Below are positions 35,515 to 44,265 of a stretch of DNA of 64,000 bases, one piece after another. Origin of the DNA: Caenispirillum salinarum_A (lineage in GTDB: Bacteria; Pseudomonadota; Alphaproteobacteria; Rhodospirillales; Rhodospirillaceae); the NCBI RefSeq assembly GCF_044803115.1, contig NZ_CP085224.1, positions 992,001 to 1,056,000 of the forward strand, written 5' to 3'. The notes below the pieces were generated by a model, which worked only from the letters and a program-made list of their open reading frames with translations, did no database searches and had not been told where the DNA came from. The first letter of the stretch is position 1. Each line of letters starts with the position of its first letter. Position numbers and translations under genes: made by a program.

Positions 35515-37050
35515 TTACTCGCCGTCCCCCGAGGCGGCGGCCCAGCGCATCCGCCGCCAGGTGTTGACGGTGCGGATCAGCGGCACCACCAGCGTCAGCA
35601 CCGTCAGCAGGGTGATCGCCAGCGTCAGCGGGCGCTCCCACAGGAAGGCGATGGAGCCGTCGTAGATGGACAGCGCGCGGCGCAGGTTGTCCTCGATCAT
35701 GTCGCCCAGGATGAAACCCAGGATCAGCGGCGCCATGGGGAAGGCCAGCAGCCGCAGGACGATCGCCGCCACGGCGAAGGCCGCCATCATGTAGATGTCG
35801 AAGGTGTTGAACGACACCAGGTACACGCCGATCAGCGAGAAGAACAGGATCAGCGGGATCAGCACCGGCCGCGGCAGCGCCAGCAGCTTGGCGATGTAGG
35901 GGATAAGCGGCAGGTTCAGGATCAAGAGGACGATGTTGCCCAGGTACATGGACACGATCACCGACCAGAACACGTCCGGCGCTTCCTGGAACAGGCGCGG
36001 CCCCGGCTGCACGCCGTAGGAGATCAGCGCGCCCAGCATCACCGCCGTGGTGCCCGAGCCCGGAATGCCCAGCGTCAGCAGCGGCACGAACGACCCCGTG
36101 CAGGCGGCGTTGTTGGCGCTTTCGGGCGCCGCCAGGCCGCGCAAGCTGCCCTTGCCGAAGCCCAGCTTGTCTTTGGCCGAGGCCACCGTGCGTTCCATGC
36201 CGTAGGCGAGGAACGAGGCGATGGTGGCGCCGGCGCCCGGCAGCACGCCGATGAAGAAGCCCAGCACGGACGACCGCCCGATGGTCGGGATGATGGTGCG
36301 GATCTCCTCGCGGCTGACTCTCAGCGAGCCGACGCCGCTGGCGGAGGCGTCACGGGTCTTCTCGCTGGCGTCGTCGCGCCTGAGCACCGCCATCAGGGCT
36401 TCCGACAGGGCGAAGGTCGCCATGGCGAGCAGCAGGAAGCTGATGCCGTCCACAAGGTCCAGGCTGCCGAAGGTGTAGCGCTGCACGCCGGCCGAAGGAT
36501 CGGTGCCGACGGTGGAGATCATCAGGCCCAGAACCGTCGCCATCAGCGCCTTGATTACCTGTCCCGGCGCGGTGAAGGCGGACACCGCGGTCAGGCCCAG
36601 GATCATCAGCACCAGGTAGTCCGACGACTGGAAGCTCAGCGCCACCGAGGCCAGCGCGGGTGCCGCCACCAGCAGGAAGATGGCGCCGATGGTGCCGCCG
36701 GAGAACGACGAGTAGGCGGCGATCGCCAGCGCCTTGCCGGCCTGGCCCTTCTGGGCCATCGGATAGCCGTCAAACGCGGTGGCGACGGTGCCGGCGACGC
36801 CCGGCGCGTTGATCAGGATCGACGACGTGGAGCCGCCGAAGATGGCGCCATAGTACACGCCGGCCATCAGGATCATGCCCGACGCCGGGTCGAAGCCGTA
36901 GGTGATGGGGATCATCAGCGCGATGGCCGAAATGGGGCCGAGCCCCGGCAACATGCCGATGAAGGTGCCCGCGAAACACCCGACGAAGACCATCAGGATG
37001 TTGAGCGGCGTGATGGCCGTGGACAGGCCGAGGGTAATCCCTTCCCACAT
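35515..37050 (-). CDS. tctA: Tripartite tricarboxylate transporter large membrane subunit TctA
   Basis: This 511-aa protein has about twelve helices and the TctA signatures GMLPGLGPISAIALMIPITYG (residues 33 on) and, in the second half, GVLPGAGATIASFLAYGMER. It is the large permease of a TTT-family secondary transporter that takes up carboxylates such as citrate or tricarballylate together with TctC and TctB. The substrate is not predictable here. The start is 14 bases after the tctB stop, with GAAGGA before the ATG. Confidence 0.93.
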   Translation of the reverse strand: MWEGITLGLSTAITPLNILMVFVGCFAGTFIGMLPGLGPISAIALMIPITYGFDPASGMILMAGVYYGAIFGGSTSSILINAPGVAGTVATAFDGYPMAQKGQAGKALAIAAYSSFSGGTIGAIFLLVAAPALASVALSFQSSDYLVLMILGLTAVSAFTAPGQVIKALMATVLGLMISTVGTDPSAGVQRYTFGSLDLVDGISFLLLAMATFALSEALMAVLRRDDASEKTRDASASGVGSLRVSREEIRTIIPTIGRSSVLGFFIGVLPGAGATIASFLAYGMERTVASAKDKLGFGKGSLRGLAAPESANNAACTGSFVPLLTLGIPGSGTTAVMLGALISYGVQPGPRLFQEAPDVFWSVIVSMYLGNIVLLILNLPLIPYIAKLLALPRPVLIPLILFFSLIGVYLVSFNTFDIYMMAAFAVAAIVLRLLAFPMAPLILGFILGDMIEDNLRRALSIYDGSIAFLWERPLTLAITLLTVLTLVVPLIRTVNTWRRMRWAAASGDGE

Positions 37051-37064
37051 GGTTCAGGTCCTTC

Positions 37065-37553
37065 TCAGCTTGTCAGGGCGCGGATCAGCGCGCCGGGGTC
37101 GAGGTACAGACCGAGCACCTGCGTCATCAGCGCCCAGAACACCACGGCGACGGGGACAGAGGCGCCCAGCACGACAGTCCAGCGGCGCTCGCCCAGAATC
37201 AGGTAGCCGGCGGCCAGGAACAGCGACGTCGCGATGATGAAGCCCAGCGGCTTGAAGGCCGCGCCGTAGGCGACCATGGCGACCACCAGGGCGGCGACGC
37301 GGCCCCAGTCGAAGCCGGCCCAGCTTTCGGGCTTTCCATGCTTCTCGCCGGCCTTGGGCTTGCGCATCACGGTGAACAACTGTGCCAGCGACAGCACGAT
37401 GCCGATCACGGCCAGCGCATAGGGAAAGGTGCGGGGGGTGAAGGGTTCGAACTCCTGCCCCGGGAACAGCTGGATGCTGCCCGCGTGCCACCCGTAGGCG
37501 ACCGAAAGGGCCAGGAAGCACAGTGCCGCGACGGCATCGCGCGACAGGGTCAT
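37065..37553 (-). CDS. tctB: Tripartite tricarboxylate transporter small membrane subunit TctB
   Basis: This 162-aa protein has four helices: an opening DAVAALCFLALSVAYGWHA, then TFPYALAVIGIVLSLAQL, VAALVVAMVAYGAAF and VPVAVVFWALMTQVLGLYL, ending LDPGAL as TctB proteins do. It works with TctA. I chose the ATG at 37553 with GGAG upstream; the extension to 37748 would run through repeat copy B. It is separated from tctC by 206 bases that contain that repeat, unlike the 14 bases to tctA. Confidence 0.88.
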   Translation of the reverse strand: MTLSRDAVAALCFLALSVAYGWHAGSIQLFPGQEFEPFTPRTFPYALAVIGIVLSLAQLFTVMRKPKAGEKHGKPESWAGFDWGRVAALVVAMVAYGAAFKPLGFIIATSLFLAAGYLILGERRWTVVLGASVPVAVVFWALMTQVLGLYLDPGALIRALTS

Positions 37554-37607
37554 GGGAGATCTCCGCGTGTCGGGGAGGGGGAGGGGCGGGCGGCGGCGGG
37601 CACTGTT

Positions 37608-37727
37608 CCGGGCGACACTTGAAATTATCGACGTGTCGCCCGGCGAGGCCGACCGGCCGCCGCGCCCTGCGGCGCGTAAGCCTGCACGGCGCCTGAATGC
37701 AGCCTCGACGGTTTTAACCGTCGAGGC
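37608..37727 (+). repeat. Structured interspersed repeat, copy B, between tctC and tctB
   Basis: Stem 1 is a perfect 11-bp pairing, CCGGGCGACAC (37608) with GTGTCGCCCGG (37633). The core GAGGCCGACCGGCCGCCG and the stem CGCGCC-CTGC-GGCGCG follow. The final hairpin is a perfect 12-bp stem, GCCTCGACGGTT with AACCGTCGAGGC, and a two-base loop (37702-37727). Its site inside an operon, between the binding protein and membrane subunits, recalls REP elements that protect the upstream message. Confidence 0.8.
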
Positions 37728-37759
37728 GTACGAGCCGCGCCGCCACACCAGGGCCGGGA

Positions 37760-38764
37760 TCAGCGCAGGAAGCCCATTTCCCGCATCAGCTCACCCATTT
37801 CCTCTTCCTGCTTGGCGAGGAACTCGGTGAATTCCGCGGGCGGCAGGTAAAGGTTCTGCCAGCCGTTCTTGGCGCGGATTTCCTCCCAGGTCTCGGTCTC
37901 CATCATGTTTTCGACCTTGGTCGCGAAGGCCTGCTTGCGCTCGTCGGAGATGCCGGGGGCCCCAAACACGCCGCGCCAGTTGGCGAAGTCGATGTCGGCG
38001 CCGCTTTCCTTGAACGTCGGGACGTCGGGCAGCACCTCGACGCGCTCGGGCGCGCTGACGGCGATGATGCGCAGCTGGCCGTCGCGGTGCGGACCGATGG
38101 CTTCGCCCAGGCCGGTGGACAGAAGCTCCGTCTCGCCCGACAGGAAGCCGGCCAGCGCCTTGCCGCCGGCGTCATAGGGCACGTAGGCGACCTGGCGCGG
38201 GTCTTCGCCGGCGGCGCGGAAGGCCGAGGCGGGGACCAGGTGGTCAAGATCGCCGCGCACCGAGCCGCCGGCGATCTTCACGCTGCGCGGGTCCTCGCGG
38301 AAGCGCTCCAGCACGTCCTCGAAGGTCTTGATCTCGGAATCCGGCTGCACGGCCAGGATCTGATAGTCGCCGATGACGCGGGCGACCGGCGTCACGTCGC
38401 GGTAGGAATAGGGGAAGATCTTGGTCAGCGAGCGCACGATGATCGGCGTCGAGTTGACCATCAGGGTGTTTTCCTGGCGGTCGGCGGTCTCGATCAGGTA
38501 GCCGATGGCCTTGCCGCCGCCGGCGCCGGACATGTTCTCGTAGGAATCGTTCTTGATCAGGCCTTCCTGCTTCATGGTCATGCCGATGGCGCGGGCCGTC
38601 GAATCCCAGCCGCCGCCGGCGCCGCCGGGGATCAGGAAGTGGATGGTGTCGATGTCCTCCTGCGCGTGGGCGGGGACGCCCGGCAGGCCGGAGACGGCGA
38701 ACAGGCCGGCGGCCGCGATGCCGCCAAGGACGGCGCGGCGGGTCAGGCTCTTGAAGCTCTTCAT
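37760..38764 (-). CDS. tctC: Tripartite tricarboxylate transporter substrate-binding protein TctC
   Basis: This 334-aa protein has a Tat-like signal (TRRAVLGGIAAAGLFAV) cleaved near residue 35 (AHAQED). The mature protein is a TctC/BugD-type binding protein: IHFLIPGGAGGGWDSTARAI, YENMSGAGGGKAIGYL and the Asp-containing FANWRGVFGAPGIS, where the ligand carboxylates are bound. It captures the substrate in the periplasm for TctAB. GAGGA precedes the ATG. It is the first gene of the tct operon, probably controlled by the TctDE system encoded nearby. Confidence 0.92.
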   Translation of the reverse strand: MKSFKSLTRRAVLGGIAAAGLFAVSGLPGVPAHAQEDIDTIHFLIPGGAGGGWDSTARAIGMTMKQEGLIKNDSYENMSGAGGGKAIGYLIETADRQENTLMVNSTPIIVRSLTKIFPYSYRDVTPVARVIGDYQILAVQPDSEIKTFEDVLERFREDPRSVKIAGGSVRGDLDHLVPASAFRAAGEDPRQVAYVPYDAGGKALAGFLSGETELLSTGLGEAIGPHRDGQLRIIAVSAPERVEVLPDVPTFKESGADIDFANWRGVFGAPGISDERKQAFATKVENMMETETWEEIRAKNGWQNLYLPPAEFTEFLAKQEEEMGELMREMGFLR

Positions 38765-38918
38765 GGATGTTCCTCCACGGTACGGTCATGGACATGGCCG
38801 TCGCGGGGGAGGCAGGGAATCACTCGGATTTCTGTAAACGTCCTCCCGGCGCTCCTCGGACCTCCTGCTCTTCTCGGGGATGGTCCGCGCGACTGGGAAA
38901 GGATGATACGGGCCGTTC

Positions 38919-38936
38919 CTGTCACCAACCTGTCAT
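38919..38936 (+). promoter_or_regulatory. Pho-box-like direct repeat upstream of tctC
   Basis: CTGTCAC-CAAC-CTGTCAT has two 7-base direct repeats separated by 4 bases, the geometry of a PhoB box and of other OmpR-family sites. It agrees with the PhoB consensus in both repeats except one base. It lies 155-172 bases before tctC, pointing away from it. TctD, an OmpR-family regulator encoded 1.2 kb away, or PhoB are the candidate binders. Confidence 0.45.
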
Positions 38937-38952
38937 CCGGAGATGGGGGGCA

Positions 38953-40041
38953 TCACGGATGGAGAAGGGTCTGGTTCCAGCGCCGGATGATCTGCCGGCG
39001 CTTGGCCTGGTCCAGGAAGGCCAGCAGCCCCGAGCCCACCGGGATGGGACGGAACCGGCGATCCAGGCGCCCCGCCGGATCATGACCGGCGGTGGCGGCG
39101 TCCACATCCGGGTGAAGGGTGCCCAAGCCCGCGGCGGCGACGGCGCGCTGGCCCTTTTCCGACAGCAGGAAATCAAGGAAGGCGCGGCCCAGGTCGGGCA
39201 GGCGGGCGGCGCGCGGCACCAGGCCCAGGCGCGACAGCACCACCGTGTAGTCCCTTGGCTGCACGATGCCGATGTCGGGGCCGCCTGCCGCCATGGCGCG
39301 GGCGTAGGAGCCGAGGATGTTGTAGCCCAGCACGAAGCGCCCCTGCGCCACCCGGTCGATCATGGCGGCGGAGTTGGAGTACAGCTTCACCCCCGCCCGC
39401 CCCATGAGCGCCACCAGCCGCCAGATGTCGTCGGACTGCCTGACGTCCCACGCCAGGAACTGAAAGCCGACGCCGCTGCGCTCCACGTCGTAGGTGGCGA
39501 TGCGGCCGTGGAACAGGTCCTGCCGCGCGTCCAGCAGCGCCGCCAGTTCCGCCCGCGTCGCCGGCGGCGTCAGGCCTTCCGCGGCGAAGAAAGGCTTGTT
39601 GTAGATGATGGTCGCCGGCTCGAACGTCAGGCCGAACAGGGTGTCCCGCCACGACGCCCACGGCGGCAGGTAGTTGGCCGTCGGCATGTCGAGCCGGCGC
39701 GCGTAGCCGTCGTTGGCCAGCTTGAACTGAAGCCCGATGGCCGAACTGAAGACGAAGTCCGCCGTCTGCCCGCCGGCGTCGGTCTCGTCGCGCACGCGCT
39801 CGAAGATTTCCACCGACTGCAGGTCGTGGTAGGCCACCGCAATGGCGTCGTACTCCGCCTGGAAGGCCTCGATCACCGGGGCGATGAGGGGGGTGTCGGC
39901 GGTGCTGTAGATGACCAGCGTCGCAGCCGGTGCGGCTTCGCTGGCGCTGGGCGCGGGAAACAGGGTGGGCTCCCGCGCCAGGACCTCGGGGCCGGCAAGG
40001 CAGAGCGTCAGAAGGACAAGGAGTCGCAGAAGGGGGCGCAT
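38953..40041 (-). CDS. ABC-type extracellular solute-binding protein beside tctDE
   Basis: This 362-aa protein has a signal peptide (to about residue 22, AGPEVLA) and a ferric/spermidine-type binding fold: LVIYSTADTPLIAPVIEAFQ, then FVFSSAIGLQFKLANDGYAR and FEPATIIYNKPFF. No ABC permease or ATPase is nearby. It is divergent from tctD/tctE with 63 bases between starts, sharing the promoter region. In this setting the protein may present a ligand to the sensor TctE instead of feeding a transporter; that is inference from context and from Bordetella-type BctCDE precedents. Confidence 0.78.
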   Translation of the reverse strand: MRPLLRLLVLLTLCLAGPEVLAREPTLFPAPSASEAAPAATLVIYSTADTPLIAPVIEAFQAEYDAIAVAYHDLQSVEIFERVRDETDAGGQTADFVFSSAIGLQFKLANDGYARRLDMPTANYLPPWASWRDTLFGLTFEPATIIYNKPFFAAEGLTPPATRAELAALLDARQDLFHGRIATYDVERSGVGFQFLAWDVRQSDDIWRLVALMGRAGVKLYSNSAAMIDRVAQGRFVLGYNILGSYARAMAAGGPDIGIVQPRDYTVVLSRLGLVPRAARLPDLGRAFLDFLLSEKGQRAVAAAGLGTLHPDVDAATAGHDPAGRLDRRFRPIPVGSGLLAFLDQAKRRQIIRRWNQTLLHP

Positions 40042-40104
40042 GGCGCCAGAATGCCGCCTTCGCGGTCTCTTCACAACGGCCGAGGGTGGGGATAGCCTCA
40101 GGCG

Positions 40105-40770
40105 ATGCGCCTGCTGATCGTCGAAGACAACCCCGACCTGGCCGACACCCTGCGCCGTCTTCTGGCGGCGGACGGCCATGCCGTCGACATCGCCACCGAC
40201 GGGGAAGGGGCCGACGCCACCCTGTCCGCCGAGGCCTTCGACCTGGTGGTGCTGGACCTGGGCCTGCCCGACATGGACGGGATGGAGGTCCTGAAGAACC
40301 TGCGCGCGCGCGGCAGTGAGACGGCGGTGCTGGTCCTGACTGCGCGAGGCGGGCTGGACGACCGGGTGCGGGGCCTCGACCTCGGCGCCGACGACTACCT
40401 CGCCAAGCCCTTCGAGGTGGAGGAACTGGAGGCCCGCGTCCGCGCCCTGCTGCGGCGCAAGGCCGGCGCGTCGGGTGGAACGCTGCGGGTCGGGCGGCTG
40501 GAGTTCGAGGTGGGCACGCGCCGCCTTCGCCTGTGCGGAGAGGCCGTGGAACTGCCGCGCCGCGAGTTGGACGTGCTGGAGGCCCTGGTGCTGCGGCACG
40601 GGCGCGTGGTGTCCAAGCGGGAACTGGCCGACAGCGTGTCGGGCTTCGACGAGCCCCTGAGCGACACCGCCGTGGAGCTTTACATCAGCCGCCTGCGCCG
40701 CAAGCTGGAGCCGGCAGGGCTGCGGGTGCGGGTGCTGCGCGGCCTGGGCTACGTGCTGGAAGACGCATGA
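40105..40770 (+). CDS. tctD: OmpR-family response regulator (TctD-like)
   Basis: This 221-aa protein has a receiver domain (MRLLIVEDNPDLADTL, phosphoacceptor Asp51 in LVVLDLGLPDMDG, Lys101 in YLAKPF) and a winged-helix DNA-binding domain (about residues 125-220, with VELYISRLRRKLEPAG and GLGYVLED). It belongs to the TctD/QseB group. The gene overlaps tctE by ATGA. It probably activates the tctCBA operon when the substrate is present; a direct-repeat site upstream of tctC fits this. Confidence 0.9.
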   Translation: MRLLIVEDNPDLADTLRRLLAADGHAVDIATDGEGADATLSAEAFDLVVLDLGLPDMDGMEVLKNLRARGSETAVLVLTARGGLDDRVRGLDLGADDYLAKPFEVEELEARVRALLRRKAGASGGTLRVGRLEFEVGTRRLRLCGEAVELPRRELDVLEALVLRHGRVVSKRELADSVSGFDEPLSDTAVELYISRLRRKLEPAGLRVRVLRGLGYVLEDA

Positions 40771-42170
40771 CCGGCCGCCGCCATTCGCTGCGCCGCAGCC
40801 TGTTCGGCTGGGTCCTGGTGCCCCTGGTGGGCCTGAGCCTCGTCTTCGCGCTGGAGGGCTACGCCGATGCGCGGCACCAGGCGAACCGGGCCTTCGACCG
40901 CACGCTGGCGGGCTCGGCCCTGACCATGGCGGACCGCGTCGCCATCGCCGACGACGGCGGGCTTCAGGTCGACATTCCCTACGTCGCCCTGGAAATGCTG
41001 ACGTCGCTGGCCGAGGAGCGGGTGTTCTACCAGGTGCGCAACCCCGTCGACGGTTTCGTGACGGGCTACCAGGACCTGCCGTCCCCGCCGAAAGAGCCCG
41101 CCGTCGGCGGCGGGCCCGTGTTCTATGACGCGACCTATCGCGGCGCCCCGATCCGGGCGGTCGCCCTGGCCGGCGCCGCATCGGACGCCGCCCGGTCCGT
41201 CGGCTACACCGTGATTGTTGCCGAGACGACCCAGGCGCGCGAAAGCCTGGCGCGCGCGGCGCTGGCGCGGCTGTCGCTGCGCCTGACCATCCTGGTGGGC
41301 ATCGTCAGCCTGATGGTGTGGCTGGGAATCCGCCGGGGCCTTGCTCCGCTGGCCCGCCTGGAGAAGGCGGTGGCGCGCCGCAACCCCGACGACCTGCGGC
41401 CGCTGCGGCGGAACATTCCCGCCGAGACCGAACGGCTGGTGGACGCCTTCAACGCCTTCATGGGCCGGCTGGCGGATGCGCTGGGGTCCCTGCGCCGGTT
41501 CACCGGCAACGTCGGCCACCAGTTGCGCACGCCGCTCGCGGTGGCGCGGGGGAACCTGGCGCTGGCGGCACGGGCCGACGACCGGGCCGAGATGGCGGAG
41601 CATCTGCGCAAGGCCGACGCCGCGACGCGCGAGGCCGAACGGCTGGTGGAGCAGTTCCTGCTGCTGGCCCGGCTGGAGGAAAGCCGGGCCAGCGCCGAAG
41701 GCATGCAGCGCCTCGACCTGGCGGAGGTGGCGGAGGAGGCGGCGCTGGACCGCGCCGATCAGGCGCTGCGGGCGGGGCTGGACATGTCGCTGGAAAAGCC
41801 TGCCGCGCCGGCCCTGGTCAAGGGCAACCCGATCCTTCTGCGCGAGGTGGTGCTGAACCTCATCGACAACGCCATCCGCCATGCCGCGCCGGGGCCTCTG
41901 CGGATCGCGCTGAAGGCCGGGGGCGACACGGTGGAACTGGCGGTCAGCGACGCCGGCCCGGGCATCCCGGCGGACAAGGGCGCCATGGTGCTGTCGCGCT
42001 TCGGCCGCATGAATGACGGCGGGCGCGGCGGCTATGGCCTGGGGCTCGCCATCTGCCGGGAGATCGCCGACGCCCACGGCGGCACGCTGCGTCTCGACCC
42101 CGGCCCCGGCGGCCACGGACTGCGGGTCAGCCTTCAACTGCCCCGCGATGCGGACCGCCCGGTGCGCTAG
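40767..42170 (+). CDS. tctE: Sensor histidine kinase (TctE-like)
   Basis: This 467-aa membrane kinase has helices at about residues 11-28 and 170-190, flanking a periplasmic sensor region of the TctE N-terminal type (VALEMLTSLAEERVFYQV, PVFYDATYRGAPIRAVAL). Then follow a HAMP-like linker, the H-box GHQLRTPLAVARG, an N-box NLIDNAIRHA and G boxes DAGPGIP and GYGLGLAI. It phosphorylates TctD. The binding protein encoded divergently may be its co-sensor. The C-terminus ends at the catalytic domain. Confidence 0.88.
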   Translation: MTGRRHSLRRSLFGWVLVPLVGLSLVFALEGYADARHQANRAFDRTLAGSALTMADRVAIADDGGLQVDIPYVALEMLTSLAEERVFYQVRNPVDGFVTGYQDLPSPPKEPAVGGGPVFYDATYRGAPIRAVALAGAASDAARSVGYTVIVAETTQARESLARAALARLSLRLTILVGIVSLMVWLGIRRGLAPLARLEKAVARRNPDDLRPLRRNIPAETERLVDAFNAFMGRLADALGSLRRFTGNVGHQLRTPLAVARGNLALAARADDRAEMAEHLRKADAATREAERLVEQFLLLARLEESRASAEGMQRLDLAEVAEEAALDRADQALRAGLDMSLEKPAAPALVKGNPILLREVVLNLIDNAIRHAAPGPLRIALKAGGDTVELAVSDAGPGIPADKGAMVLSRFGRMNDGGRGGYGLGLAICREIADAHGGTLRLDPGPGGHGLRVSLQLPRDADRPVR

Positions 42171-42329
42171 CGCCCTTGCAGGGGGCTGGCCGCGTCGGAC
42201 GGACCCTTGGTCGCGTCCAAGCGTTCCAGAAGAATGCGATAGTCGTCAAATCCTGGCGCCTGCGGCCGCGGGCCGGCCCTGCCGGCCGCCGTCGGTCCCG
42301 TCAATTCTGGACATGGAGCATTCGACCCG

Positions 42330-44054
42330 GTGGGTTCTGGCACCGAAGGCTTGATCACCGTTCTGGGCGGCGTGGCGCTCCTGCTCTGGGGCTTGCGCAT
42401 GGTCGGCACCGGCGCGACGAGGGCCCTGGGCGGAGAGTTGCGGACCGTCCTCGGCAGGGCGACCGGCAACCGCATCTCCGCCCTGCTCTCCGGCCTCGGC
42501 TTCACGCTCCTGCTGCAGTCGAGCACGGCGGTCGTGCTGCTGGTGTCCGGCTTTGCGTCGCGCGGCATGATGACCGTGGCGGCCGGGCTGGCGGCGGCGC
42601 TGGGGGCGGACGTCGGGACCACGCTGGTGGCGCAGGTTCTCAGCCTCGACCTCGGGGTGCTCGGGCCGCTGCTGGCCCTGGCCGGCCTGATCGTGTTCAA
42701 GGCCCAGTCCACCAAGGCGGGGCGCAATACCGGGCGCATCCTGCTGGGTCTCGGGCTCATGCTGGTGGCGCTTCAGTTGATCGGGGCGGGCGCGGCGCCC
42801 ATCCGGCAGTCGCCGGTCATGCAGCAGGTGATCCTGGCGCTGGGGGACGAGCCGCTGCTGGCCCTTCTGCTGGGCGCGCTGCTGACGCTGGTCAGCCATT
42901 CCAGCCTTGCCATGGTGCTGTTGCTGGTCACGCTGGCCCGCGCCGGCGACATGCCCGTGGAAGTCGGCTTCCTGCTGCTGCTGGGCGTCAATCTGGGCGG
43001 CCCGCTACCGGCCCTCATCGCCACGCTGGGCGACGCGCGCGAGGCCCGGCGCGTGCCCCTGGGCAACCTGGTCTTCCGCATCGTCGGCGTGTTGGCCGTG
43101 CTGCCGTTCCTGGGCGTGCTGGCGCCCTGGATGGCATCGCTGGAGGCGGACGCCGGGCGCCAGATCGTGCATGCCCACACGCTGTTCAACGTTGCCCTGG
43201 CGGTGGCCTTCCTGCCGCTGACCGGCGCCGCCGCCCGTCTGGCCGGGCGTCTGGCGCCGCCTGCGGTGGTGGAGGACCCTCTGGCGCACGGGCAGCCCTT
43301 GTACCTGCGCGACGACCGGGGGCGGAGCGCCGCGCAGGCGCTGAACAGCGCAACGCGCGAGGCCCTGCGCATGGGCGACATCGTCTTCGCCATGCTCGAC
43401 GGCAGTATCGAGGCGCTGAGGAGCGGCGACACCGCCCGGATCAAGGCGATCCAGCGCATGGACGACGATGTCGATTCCCTGAACGAGGCGATCAAGTTCT
43501 ATCTGACCGAAATCAGCCGCCAACCCCTGACCGGCGAGCAGAGCCAGCGCTGCATGACCGTGTTCAGCTTCGTGACGAACCTGGAGCACATCGGCGACAT
43601 CATCGACAACAACCTGATGGACCTGGCGAGCCGCAAGGCGAAGCGGCATCTGACCTTCTCGGACGCGGGCGAGCGCGAGATCGCGCTGCTGCACGACCGC
43701 CTGACCGAGAACCTGCAACTGGCGCTGAACATCTTCGCCTCCAACGACCAGGACCTGGCCGAGCAACTGCTCGACGACAAGCGGGCCTTCCGGGACGAGG
43801 AGGTGCGGGCGACCCACGCCCACCTCGAGCGTCTGCAGATGGGCTATGCCGAAACCATCGAGACCAGCGCCATCCACCTCGACCTGCTGCGCGACCTGCG
43901 CCGGATCAATTCCCACATCACCGCGACGGCCTACCCGGTGCTGGCGCCGCAGGGGATGGGGGCTGCGGCGGCGCACGGCCGGGTGCGGCGGAACGATGAC
44001 GTGCGAACCCGCTACGGCCTGACCGGCAGGTCCGCGCGGCCGTTGCGGCGGTGA
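42330..44054 (+). CDS. Na/Pi cotransporter family protein with C-terminal PhoU domain
   Basis: This 574-aa protein has an NptA/PitA-unrelated Na+/phosphate-cotransporter membrane domain (about residues 5-310). It holds the repeated helical signature as LLLQSSTAVVLL in the first half and VSHSSLAMVLLL in the second. Residues about 350-555 are a PhoU-like helical domain (MDDDVDSLNEAIKFYLTEIS, FVTNLEHIGDIIDNN). It may move phosphate, probably outwards or under PhoU control. The start is GTG 42330; an ATG at 42313 is out of frame. No Pho box is visible in the 159 bases before it. Confidence 0.85.
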   Translation: MGSGTEGLITVLGGVALLLWGLRMVGTGATRALGGELRTVLGRATGNRISALLSGLGFTLLLQSSTAVVLLVSGFASRGMMTVAAGLAAALGADVGTTLVAQVLSLDLGVLGPLLALAGLIVFKAQSTKAGRNTGRILLGLGLMLVALQLIGAGAAPIRQSPVMQQVILALGDEPLLALLLGALLTLVSHSSLAMVLLLVTLARAGDMPVEVGFLLLLGVNLGGPLPALIATLGDAREARRVPLGNLVFRIVGVLAVLPFLGVLAPWMASLEADAGRQIVHAHTLFNVALAVAFLPLTGAAARLAGRLAPPAVVEDPLAHGQPLYLRDDRGRSAAQALNSATREALRMGDIVFAMLDGSIEALRSGDTARIKAIQRMDDDVDSLNEAIKFYLTEISRQPLTGEQSQRCMTVFSFVTNLEHIGDIIDNNLMDLASRKAKRHLTFSDAGEREIALLHDRLTENLQLALNIFASNDQDLAEQLLDDKRAFRDEEVRATHAHLERLQMGYAETIETSAIHLDLLRDLRRINSHITATAYPVLAPQGMGAAAAHGRVRRNDDVRTRYGLTGRSARPLRR

Positions 44055-44141
44055 GGCGCCGCGGCGGCGCTCCGGGCGGGGCGCCGGGCCGGGCCGGGCA
44101 GAGGTCTAGGCTCCGACCGGTTATTCAGCGAATACTTTATT

Positions 44142-44160
44142 GAGAATGAATTTCATTATG
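44142..44160. promoter_or_regulatory. Fur box upstream of the bacterioferritin genes
   Basis: The 19-base segment beginning GAGAATGAATTTCATTATG matches the classic Fur consensus at 14 of 19 positions by hand count. It lies 106 bases before bfr in an AT-rich stretch unlike the rest of the window. A possible promoter is TTTCAT (44151) with TATAGT (44174), so the site would overlap the -35. Fur or Irr control of iron storage is the likely meaning. Confidence 0.65.
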
Positions 44161-44265
44161 CTTTTCGTGTCTTTATAGTATTTTTATTTTTATGCGCTTG
44201 CCTGGCGGCGACTTCGCTGGTACCGTCCTTACCTTCTTTGAAAGATTCAAAAGAGGAGCGCACCG

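Noticed and set aside
42171..42329. Pho box or other operator before the Na/Pi cotransporter homologue
   Set aside because: No CTGTCA-type direct repeat or notable palindrome was found in this gap.
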